A DNA stretch of 64,000 bases from Limnomonas spitsbergensis (Eukaryota; Chlorophyta; Chlorophyceae; Chlamydomonadales), in assembly GCA_037349105.1 (NCBI GenBank), contig JAYJMM010000113.1, positions 620,001 to 684,000 on the forward strand, read 5' to 3'. Within the stretch, counting starts at the first letter, position 1. Each line of letters starts with the position of its first letter. The position numbers and the translations under genes are program-made. The notes under the pieces are model-generated. The model had not been told where the DNA came from, searched no databases, and saw nothing but the letters and a program-made list of their open reading frames with translations. Below, one piece after another: positions 53,580 to 64,000 of this stretch.

Positions 53580-56500
53580 TGTGAAGCCACCGAGTCCGCC
53601 CGTAGGCGTCCGCCACTAAGTGGGGAAGAATTCCGCCACGGACATGAAGCGACGATCACGAGTAAAATAGGGGCGGTACCCATGAGCTAGGGGCGCCCAG
53701 GCAGAACCCTCCCCTATGGCTATCTAGTTACCATTACCTTGTACATATTGAACCCCTTAACAGCTCAAGTATCTCAGCATTGTAGTACAAAGTGCCTTAG
53801 TGTACGGAATGTACAGCTGTTGTGAGTAGCAGGCGCCTCTTTAAGGCGGCATGATGGGCTTTTACCATTATATCACGGTTACTGCTTTATCGTGCGACAG
53901 CTATCAGGTTATAAAGCAGTAAACGTGACAAAATCGTATTGTCGCATATGGCGACCACGGAGACTCCGAAGCTTCTCTATGGAGCCCCCGAATCTAGGAT
54001 TAGGAGCCCAGGGTCCCACTTTCGGGATTGCATGAGGCAGGATTCCCGTACTCAGTAATTAGGGCTTGCCGGGACCTTTGAATTCCGGCTTGCACACTCG
54101 TATCTTACTTTGTCCTTTTTAAGTGGACAGGCCTCTTATTGTTATCAACACCGGCTATCACCCTGCGAGATACCATGTGAAGAGCTTAAAGCCAGTACCA
54201 CAGCCATGAGTCAAGCCTAGATCAAGCCACCGAGCTGAAATAACAATATAGTAAAGCATGCAAGACGTTCGGCGCGGCCTGAGACGACGTCTGCAGCCTA
54301 CATCACTGACATCCCTGCAAAGTGCGGTAAGTGACCCAGCTCAGCTTGTCAGGATAGCTCCCTGACAGCCAGAAGGCTAGCATTTATAAGACGCAGCCCT
54401 CCGCCTGTCAGTCATATATTCCAGCCACAGCTTAACGCGCGGCCTCCCATTCGCGGCCAGTGTGAAGTCACCGAGTCCGCCCGTAGGCGTCCGCCACTAA
54501 GTGGGGAAGAAGTCCGCCACGAACCTTAAGCGACAATCACGAGTAAAATAGGGGCGGCACCCATGATCTAGGGGGGGGCCCAGGCAGGACCCTCCCCTAG
54601 GGCTGTCTAGTTACCATTACCTTGTACAGATTGAACCCCTTTACAGCTCAAGTATCTCAGCATTGTAGTACAAAGTGCCTTAGTGTACGGAATGTACAGC
54701 TGTTGTGAGTAGCAGGCGCCTCTTTAAGGCGGCATGATGGGCTTTTACCATTATATCACGGTTACTGCTTTATCGTGCGACAGCTATCAGGTTATAAAGC
54801 AGTAAAAGTGACAAAACCGTATTGTCGCACAGTGCGACCACGGAGACTCCGCAGCTTCTCTATGGAGCCCCCGAATCTAGGATTAGGAGCCCAGGGTCCC
54901 ACTTTCGGGATTGCATGCGGCAGGATCCCCGTACTCAGTAATTAGGGCTTTCCTGGACCTTTGAATTCCGGCTTGCACACTCGTATCTTACTTTGTCCTT
55001 TTTAAGTGGACAGGCCTCTTATTGTTAACAGCACCGGCTATCACCCTGCGAGATACCATGTGAAGAGCTTAAAGCCAGTACCACAGCCAGGATTCAAGCC
55101 TAGATCAAGCCACCGAGCTGAAATAGCAATGTAGTAAAGCATGCAAGACGTTCGGCGCTGCCTGAGACGACGTCTGCGGCCTACATCACTGACGTCCCCG
55201 CAAAGTGCGATAAGAGATCCAGCTCAGCTTGTCAGGATAGCTCACTGACAGCCAGAAGGCTAGCATTTATAAGACGCAGCCCTCCGCCTGTCCGCCATAT
55301 GTTCCAGCCACAGCTTAACGCGGGGCCTCCCATTCGCGGCCAGTGTGAAGCCACCGAGTCCGCCCGTAGGCGTCCGCCACTAAGAGGGGAAGAAGTCCGC
55401 CACGGACATGAAGCGACGATCACGAGTAAAATAGGGGCGGTACCCATGAGCTAGGGGCGCCCAGGCAGAACCCTCCCCTATGGCTATCTAGTTACCATTA
55501 CCTTGTACAGATTGAACCCCTTTACAGCTCAAGTATCTCAGCATTGTAGTACAAAGTGCATTAGTGTACGGAATGTACAGCTGTTGTGAGTAGCAGGCGC
55601 CTCTTTTAGGCGGCCTGATGGGCTTTTACCATTACATCACGGTTACTGCTTTATCGTGCGACAGCTATCAGGGTATAATGCAGTAAACGTGACAAAACCG
55701 TATTGTCGCATATGGCGACCACGGAGACTCCGCAGCTTCTCTGGAGAGCCCCCGAATCTAGGATTAGGAGCCCAGGGTCCCACTTTCGGGATTGCATGAG
55801 GCAGGATCCCCGTACTCAGTAATTAGGGCTTTCCTGGACCTTTGAAATCCGGCTTGCACACTTGTATCTTACTTTGTCCTTTTAAGTGGACAGGCCTCTT
55901 ATTGTTAACAACACTGGCTATCACCCTGCGAGATACCATGTGAAGAGCTTAAAGCCAGTACCACAGCCATGAGTCAAGCCTAGATCAAGCCGCCGAGCTG
56001 AAATAGCAATGTAGTAAAGCATGCAAGACGTTCGGCGCGGCCTGAGACGACGGCTACGGCCTACATCACTAACGTCCCCACAAAGTGCGGTAAGTGATCC
56101 AGCTCAGCTTGTCATGATAGCTCCCTGACAGCCAGAAGGCTAGCATTTATAAGACGCAGCCCTCCGCCTGTCAATCATATATTCCAGCCACAGCTTAACG
56201 CGGGGCCTCCCATTCGCGGCCAGTGTGAAGCCACCGAGTCCGCCCGTAGGCGTCCGCCACTAAGTGGGGAAGAATTCCGCCACGGACATGAAGCGACGAT
56301 CACGAGTAAAATAGGGGCGGTACCCATGAGCTAGGGGCGCCCAGGCAGAACCCTCCCCTATGGCTATCTAGTTACCATTACCTTGTACATATTGAACCCC
56401 TTTACAGCTCAAGTATCTCAGCATTGTAGTACAAAGTGCCTTAGTGTACGGAATGTACAGCTGTTGTGAGTAGCAGGCGCCTCTTTAAGGCGGCATGATG

Positions 56501-58330
56501 GGCTTTTACCATTATATCACGGTTACTGCTTTATCGTGCGACAGCTATCAGGTTATAAAGCAGTAAACGTGACAAAATCGTATTGTCGCATATGGCGACC
56601 ACGGAGACTCCGAAGCTTCTCTATGGAGCCCCCGAATCTAGGATTAGGAGCCCAGGGTCCCACTTTCGGGATTGCATGAGGCAGGATTCCCGTACTCAGT
56701 AATTAGGGCTTGCCGGGACCTTTGAATTCCGGCTTGCACACTCGTATCTTACTTTGTCCTTTTTAAGTGGACAGGCCTCTTATTGTTAACAGCACCGGCT
56801 ATCACCCTGCGAGATACCATGTGAAGAGCTTAAAGCCAGTACCACAGCCAATAGTCAAGCCTAGATCAAGCCACCGAGCTGAAATAACAATATTGTAAAG
56901 CATGCAAGACGTTCGGCGCGGCCTGAGACGACGTCTGCAGCCTACATCACTGACATCCCTGCAAAGTGCGGTAAGTGACCCAGCTCAGCTTGTCAGGATA
57001 GCTCCCTGACAGCCAGAAGGCTAGCATTTATAAGACGCAGCCCTCCGCCTGTCAGTCATATATTCCAGCCACAGCTTAACGCGCGGCCTCCCATTCGCGG
57101 CCAGTGTGAAGTCACCGAGTCCGCCCGTAGGCGTCCGCCACTAAGTGGGGAAGAAGTCCGCCACGAACCTTAAGCGACAATCACGAGTAAAATAGGGGCG
57201 GTACCCATGATCTAGGGGGGGGCCCAGGCAGGACCCTCCCCTAGGGCTGTCTAGTTACCATTACCTTGTACAGATTGAACCCCTTTACAGCTCAAGTATC
57301 TCAGCATTGTAGTACAAAGTGCCTTAGTGTACGGAATGTACAGCTGTTGTGAGTAGCAGGCGCCTCTTTAAGGCGGCATGATGGGCTTTTACCATTATAT
57401 CACGGTTACTGCTTTATCGTGCGACAGCTATCAGGTTATAAAGCAGTAAACGTGACAAAACCGTATTGTCGCAGATGGCGACCACGGAGACTCCGCAGCT
57501 TCTCTATGGAGCCCCCGAATCTAGGATTAGGAGCCCAGGGTCCCACTTTCGGGATTGCATGCGGCAGGATCCCCGTACTCAGTAATTAGGGCTTTCCTGG
57601 ACCTTTGAATTCCGGCTTGCACACTCGTATCTTACTTTGTCCTTTTTAAGTGGACAGGCCTCTTATTGTTAACAGCACCGGCTATCACCCTGCGAGATAC
57701 CATGTGAAGAGCTTAAAGCCAGTACCACAGCCAGGATTCAAGCCTAGATCAAGCCACCGAGCTGAAATAGCAATGTAGTAAAGCATGCAAGACGTTCGGC
57801 GCTGCCTGAGACGACGTCTGCGGCCTACATCACTGACGTCCCCGCAAAGTGCGATAAGAGATCCAGCTCAGCTTGTCAGGATAGCTCACTGACAGCCAGA
57901 AGGCTAGCATTTATAAGACGCAGCCCTCCGCCTGTCCGCCATATGTTCCAGCCACAGCTTAACGCGGGGCCTCCCATTCGCGGCCAGTGTGAAGCCACCG
58001 AGTCCGCCCGTAGGCGTCCGCCACTAAGAGGGGAAGAAGTCCGCCACGGACATGAAGCGACGATCACGAGTAAAATAGGGGCGGTACCCATGAGCTAGGG
58101 GCGCCCAGGCAGAACCCTCCCCTATGGCTATCTAGTTACCATTACCTTGTACAGATTGAACCCCTTTACAGCTCAAGTATCTCAGCATTGTAGTACAAAG
58201 TGCATTAGTGTACGGAATGTACAGCTGTTGTGAGTAGCAGGCGCCTCTTTTAGGCGGCCTGATGGGCTTTTACCATTACATCACGGTTACTGCTTTATCG
58301 TGCGACAGCTATCAGTGTATAATGCAGTAA
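53580..58330. repeat. three-unit duplication (offset about 2,640 bp)
   Basis: Units from about 53,580 to 55,700 recur at 56,220-58,330, sharing GAAGAATTCCGCCACGG, CTCCGAAGCTTCTCTATGG and the TGTCCGCCATATGTTCCAG variant (55,291 and 57,935). Confidence 0.8.
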
Positions 58331-58884
58331 ACGTGACAAAACCGTATTGTCGCAGATGGCGACCACGGAGACTCCGCAGCTTCTCTGGAGAGCCCCCGAA
58401 TCTAGGATTAAGAGCCCAGGGTCCCACTTTCGGGATTGCATGAGGCAGGATTCCCGTACTCAGTAATTAGGGCTTTCCTGGACTTTTGTATTCCGGCTTG
58501 CAAACGTGTATCTTACTTTGTCCTTTTAAGTGGACAGGCCTCTTATTGTTAACAGCACCGGCTATCACCCTGCGAGATACCATGTGAAGAGCTTAAAGCC
58601 AGTACCACAGCCATGAGTCAAGCCTAGATCAAGCCACCGAGCTGAAATAGCAATGTAGTAAAGCATGCAAGACGTTCGGCGCTGCCTGAGACGACGTCTG
58701 CGGCCTACATCACTGACGTCCCCGCAAAGTGCGATAAGAGATCCAGCTCAGCTTGTCAGGATAGCTCACTGACAGCCAGAAGGCTAGCATTTATAAGACG
58801 CAGCCCTCCGCCTGTCCGCCATATGTTCCAGCCACAGCTTAACGCGGGGCCTCCCATTCGCGGCCAGTGTGAAGCCACCGAGTC

Positions 58885-61800
58885 CGCCCGTAGGCGTCCG
58901 CCACTAAGAAGGGAAGAAGTCCGCCACGGACATGAAGCGACGATCACGAGTAAAATAGGGGCGGTACCCATGAGCTAGGGGCGCCCAGGCAGAACCCTCC
59001 CCTATGGCTATCTAGTTACCATTACCTTGTACAGATTGAACCCCTTTACATCTCAAGTATCTCAGCATTGTAGTACAAAGTGCATTAGTGTACGGAATGT
59101 ACAGCTGTTGTGAGTAGCAGGCGCCTCTTTAAGGCGGCCTGATGGGCTTTTACCATTATATCACGGTTACTGCTTTATCGTGTGACAGCTGTCACGGTAT
59201 AATGCAGTAAACGTGGCAAAACCGTATTGTCGCAGATGGCGACCACGGAGACTCCACAGCTTCTCTGGGGAGCCCCCGAAACTAGGATTAGGAGCCGAGG
59301 GTCCCACTTTCGGGATTGCATGAGGCAGGATTCCCGTACTCAATAATTAGGGCTTGCCGGGACCTTTGAATTCCGGCTTGCACACTCGTATCTTACTTTG
59401 TCCTTTTTAAGTGGACAGGCCTCTTATTGTTAACAGCACCGGCTATCACCCTGCGAGATACCATGTGAAGAGCTTAAAGCCAGTACCACAGCCATGAGTC
59501 AAGCCTAGATCAAGCCACCGAGCTGAAATAACAATATAGTAAAGCATGCAAGACGTTCGGCGCGGCCTGAGACGACGTCTGCAGCCTACATCACTGACGT
59601 CCCTGCAAAGTGCGGTAAGTGACCCAGCTCAGCTTGTCAGGATAGCTCCCTGGCAGCCAGAAGGCTAGCATTTATAAGACGCAGCCCTCCGCCTGTCAGT
59701 CATATATTCCAGCCACAGCTTAACGCGCGGCCTCCCATTCGCGGCCAGTGTGAAGTCACCGAGTCCGCCCGTAGGCGTCCGCCACTAAGTGGGGGAGAAG
59801 TCCGCCACGGACATGAAGCGACAATCACGAGTAAAATAGGGGCGGTACCCATGATCTAGGGGGGGGCCCAGGCAGAACCCTATCCTAGGGCTGTCTAGTT
59901 ACCATTAACTTGTACAGATTGAACCCCTTTACAGCTCAAGTATCTCAGCATTGTAGTACAAAGTGCCTTAGTGTACGGAATGTACAGCTGTTGTGAGTAG
60001 CAGGCGCCTCTTTAAGGCGGCATGATGGGCTTTTACCATTATATCACGGTTACTGCTTTATCGTGCGACAGCTATCAGGTTATAAAGCAGTAAACGTGAC
60101 AAAACCGTATTGTCGCAGATGGCGACCACGGAGACTCCGCAGCTTCTCTATGGAGCCCCCGAATCTAGGATTAGGAGCCCAGGGTCCCACTTTCGGGATT
60201 GCATGAGGCAGGATTCCCGTACTCAGTAATTAGGGCTTTCCTGGACTTTTGAATTCCGGCTTGCAAACTCGTATCTTACTTTGTCCTTTTTAAGTGGACA
60301 GGCCTCTTATTGTTAACAGCACCGGCTATCACCCTGCGAGATACCATGTGAAGAGCTTAAAGCCAGTACCACAGCCATGAGTCAAGCCTAGATCAAGCCA
60401 CTGAGCTGAAATAACAATCTAGTAAAGCATGCAAGACGTTCGGCGCGGCCTGAGACGACGTCTGCGGCCTACATCACTGACGTCCCCGCAAAGTGCGATA
60501 AGAGATCCAGCTCAGCTTGTCAGGATAGCTCACTGACAGCCAGAAGGCTAGCATTTATAAGACGCAGCCCTCCGCCTGTCCGTCATATGTTCCAGACACA
60601 GCTTAACGCGGGGCCTCCCATTCGCGGCCAGTGTGAAGCCACCGAGTCCGCCCGTAGGCGTCCGCCACTAAGTGGGGAAGAAGTCCGCCACGGACATGAA
60701 GCGACGATCACGAGTAAAATAGGGGCGGTACACATGAGCTAGGGGCGCCCAGGCAGAACCCTCCCCTATGGCTATCTAGTTACCATTACCTTGTACAGAT
60801 TGAACCCCTTTACAGCTCAAGTATCTCAGCATTGTAGTACAAAGTGCCTTAGTGTACGGAATGTACAGCTGTTGTGAGTAGCAGGCGCCTCTTTTAGGCG
60901 GCCTGATGGGCTTTTACCATTATATCACGGTTACTGCTTTATCGAGCGACAGCTGTCACGGTATAATGCAGTAAACGTGGCAAAACCGTATTGTCGCAGA
61001 TGGCGACCACGGAGACTCCACAGCTTTTCTGGGGAGCCCCCGAAACTAGGATTAGGAGCCGAGGGTCCCACTTTCGGGATTGCATGAGGCAGGATTCCCG
61101 TACTCAATAATTAGGGCTTGCCGGGACCTTTGAATTCCGGCTTGCACACTCGTATCTTACTTTGTCCTTTTTAAGTGGACAGGCCTCTTATTGTTAACAG
61201 CACCGGCTATCACCCTGCGAAATACCATGTGAAGAGCTTAAAGCCAGTACCACAGCCATGAGTCAAGCCTAGATCAAGCCACCGAGCTGAAATAACAATA
61301 TAGTAAAGCATGCAAGACGTTCGGCGCGGCCTGAGACGACGTCTGCAGCCTACATCACTGACGTCCCTGCAAAGTGCGGTAAGTGACCCAGCTCAGCTTG
61401 TCAGGATAGCTCCCTGGCAGCCAGAAGGCTAGCATTTATAAGACGCAGCCCTCCGCCTGTCAGTCATATATTCCAGCCACAGCTTAACGCGCGGCCTCCC
61501 ATTCGCGGCCAGTGTGAAGTCACCGAGTCCGCCCGTAGGCGTCCGCCACTAAGTGGGGGAGAAGTCCGCCACGGACATGAAGCGACAATCACGAGTAAAA
61601 TAGGGGCGGTACCCATGATCTAGGGGGGGGCCCAGGCAGAACCCTATCCTAGGGCTGTCTAGTTACCATTACCTTGTACAGATTGAACCCCTTTACAGCT
61701 CAAGTATCTCAGCATTGTAGTACAAAGTGCATTAGTGTACGGAATGTACAGCTGTTGTGAGTAGCAGGCGCCTCTTTAAGGCGGCATGATGGGCTTTTAC

Positions 61801-64000
61801 CATTATATCACGGTTACTGCTTTATCGTGCGACAGCTATCAGGTTATAAAGCAGTAAACGTGACAAAACCGTATTGTCGCAGATGGCGACCACGGAGACT
61901 CCGCAGCTTCTCTATGGAGCCCCCGAATCTAGGATTAGGAGCCCAGGGTCCCACTTTCGGGATTGCATGAGGCAGGATTCCCGTAATCAGTAATTAGGGC
62001 TTTCCTGGACTTTTGAATTCCGGCTTGCAAACTCGTATCTTACTTTGTCCTTTTTAAGTGGACAGGCCTCTTATTGTTAACAGCACCGGCTATCACCCTG
62101 CGAGATACCATGTGAAGAGCTTAAAGCCAGTACCACAGCCATGAGTCAAGCCTAGATCAAGCCACTGAGCTGAAATAACAATCTAGTAAAGCATGCAAGA
62201 CGTTCGGCGCGGCCTGAGACGACGTCTGCGGCCTACATCACTGACGTCCCCGCAAAGTGCGATAAGAGATCCAGCTCAGCTTGTCAGGATAGCTCACTGA
62301 CAGCCAGAAGGCTAGCATTTATAAGACGCAGCCCTCCGCCTGTCCGTCATATGTTCCAGACACAGCTTAACGCGGGGCCTCCCATTCGCGGCCAGTGTGA
62401 AGCCACCGAGTCCGCCCGTAGGCGTCCGCCACTAAGTGGGGAAGAATTCCGCCACGGACATGAAGCGACGATCACGAGTAAAATAGGGGCGGTACCCATG
62501 AGCTAGGGGCGCCCAGGCAGAACCCTCCCCTATGGCTATCTAGTTACCATTACCTTGTACATATTGAACCCCTTTACAGCTCAAGTATCTCAGCATTGTA
62601 GTACAAAGTGCCTTAGTGTACGGAATGTACAGCTGTTGTGAGTAGCAGGCGCCTCTTTTAGGCGGCCTGATGGGCTTTTACCATTATATCACGGTTACTG
62701 CTTTATCGAGCGACAGCTGTCACGGTATAATGCAGTAAACGTGGCAAAACCGTATTGTCGCAGATGGCGACCACGGAGACTCCACAGCTTTTCTGGGGAG
62801 CCCCCGAAACTAGGATTAGGAGCCGAGGGTCCCACTTTCGGGATTGCATGAGGCAGGATTCCCGTACTCAGTAATAAGGGCTTGCCGGGACCTTTGAATT
62901 CCGGCTTGCACACTCGTATCTTACTTTGTCCTTTTTAAGTGGACAGGCCTCTTATTGTTAACAGCACCGGCTATCACCCTGCGAGATACCATGTGAAGAG
63001 CTTAAAGCCAGTACCACAGCCATGAGTCAAGCCTAGATCAAGCCACCGAGCTGAAATAACAATATAGTAAAGCATGCAAGACGTTCGGCGCGGCCTGAGA
63101 CGACGTCTGCAGCCTACATCACTGACGTCCCTGCAAATTGCGGTAAGTGACCCAGCTCAGCTTGTCAGGATAGCTCCCTGGCAGCCAGAAGGCTAGCATT
63201 TATAAGACGCAGCCCTCCGCCTGTCAGTCATATATTCCAGCCACAGCTTAACGCGCGGCCTCCCATTCGCGGCCAGTGTGAAGTCACCGAGTCCGCCCGT
63301 AGGCGTCCGCCACTAAGTGGGGGAGAAGTCCGCCACGGACATGAAGCGACAATCACGAGTAAAATAGGGGCGGTACCCATGATCTAGGGGGGGGCCCAGG
63401 CAGAACCCTATCCTAGGGCTGTCTAGTTACCATTACCTTGTACAGATTGAACCCCTTTACAGCTCAAGTATCTCAGCATTGTAGTACAAAGTGCCTTAGT
63501 GTACGGAATGTACAGCTGTTGTGAGTAGCAGGCGCCTCTTTAAGGCGGCATGATGGGCTTTTACCATTATATCACGGTTACTGCTTTATCGTGCGACAGC
63601 TATCAGGTTATAAAGCAGTAAACGTGACAAAACCGTATTGTCGCAGATGGCGACCACGGAGACTCCGCAGCTTCTCTATGGAGCCCCCGAATCTAGGATT
63701 AGGAGCCCAGGGTCCCACTTTCGGGATTGCATGAGGCAGGATTCCCGTACTCAGTAATTAGGGCTTTCCTGGACTTTTGAATTCCGGCTTGCAAACTCGT
63801 ATCTTACTTTGTCCTTTTTAAGTGGACAGGCCTCTTATTGTTAACAGCACCGGCTATCACCCTGCGAGATACCATGTGAAGAGCTTAAAGCCAGTACCAC
63901 AGCCATGAGTCAAGCCTAGATCAAGCCACTGAGCTGAAATAACAATCTAGTAAAGCATGCAAGACGTTCGGCGCGGCCTGAGACGACGTCTGCGGCCTAC
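58885..64000. repeat. 1,765-bp higher-order repeat (two-unit period)
   Basis: Two alternating unit types repeat as dimers: the form with GATCTAGGGGGGGGCCC occurs at 59,855, 61,617 and 63,382, and the form with TGTCCGTCATATGTTCCAG at 60,577 and 62,343. Spacing of equivalent sites is about 1,765 bp, and copies are nearly identical. The array leaves the window within a dimer. Confidence 0.9.

Larger units (their letters stand above)
36104..64000. repeat. about 880-bp satellite array, about 31 units, continues beyond window
   Basis: The anchor CCCGTAGGCGTCCGCC recurs about every 880 bp (36,104; 36,984; ... 63,295). Each unit holds GTGACAGCTATCAGG, ACTCCGCAGCTTCT, GCGGTAAGTGATCC (a strong splice-donor match), CATTTATAAGACGCAGCC (TATA-like) and GGCTTTTACCATTATATCAC. 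Left part (to about 52,090): CAGCTCACGAATCTC and CTGATTTATCGTGTGAC. Right part: CAGCTCAAGTATCTC and CTGCTTTATCGTGCGAC. These mark two subfamilies. A 98-codon minus-strand frame recurs in many units but is lost in others and is not supported as a gene. The unit appears to be an LTR-like sequence plus a polymerase-derived tail. Confidence 0.97.

Noticed and set aside
36384..62913. Recurrent 98-codon minus-strand ORF in satellite units
   Set aside because: It is interrupted or shortened in many units, has no domain motifs, and persists simply because the units are nearly identical.

Overview
The window looks like nuclear DNA of a repeat-rich unicellular eukaryote, most likely a green alga. The reasons are introns with GT-AG boundaries, plant-type TTTAGGG/CCCTAAA telomeric repeats at an interior position, a LINE that appears to carry two endonuclease domains (a type described from Chlamydomonas), and remnants of a Polinton/virophage-like element of the sort common in protist genomes. 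The species is not identified. Ordinary genes are few; most of the window is transposons, fossil coding sequence and tandem repeats.

Layout. 1-99 (+) looks like the last exon of an unknown gene. About 183-9,193 (-) looks like one multi-exon gene with a degenerate kinesin-motor-like exon (8,198-9,193), a second coding exon (1,853-2,510) and perhaps a tiny last exon (about 183-226). Its two introns are filled by minisatellites: a 19-bp array (237-1,852) and a roughly 100-copy 52-bp array (2,747-7,960). Each array starts at or close to a splice donor. From 10,841 to 21,427 (-) lies a large, nearly intact LINE: N-terminal gag-like region, Josephin-like cysteine protease, AP endonuclease, reverse transcriptase, RNase H and a C-terminal CCHC plus PD-(D/E)XK-like nuclease. 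Its reading frame is broken in a proline-rich linker. A 204-bp direct repeat lies outside both ends of the LINE (9,280-9,483 and 22,743-22,947).

From 21.4 to 29 kb there are a broken small gene, a tyrosine-recombinase pseudogene (DIRS/Crypton type), a Helitron-Rep-like fragment and three minisatellites (38, 31 and 41 bp). From 29.2 to 33.5 kb (-) lies a decayed virus-like element: a DDE integrase in three frames, an HNH-like zinc protein, an SF1 helicase with broken frames and a protein-primed DNA polymerase B fragment, with an interstitial telomeric repeat between the last two.

From 33.56 kb there is a diverged copy of an LTR-like unit, a leader, a gag-like open reading frame (34,920-36,110), and then an array of about 880-bp units that runs to the window end (36,104-64,000). 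The array has two subfamilies, chimeric short units, nested multi-unit duplications and a 1,765-bp higher-order repeat at its right end. The last 80-110 bp of each unit is similar to the start of the polymerase B fragment, which ties the satellite to the virus-like locus. No rRNA, tRNA or CRISPR locus was recognised.
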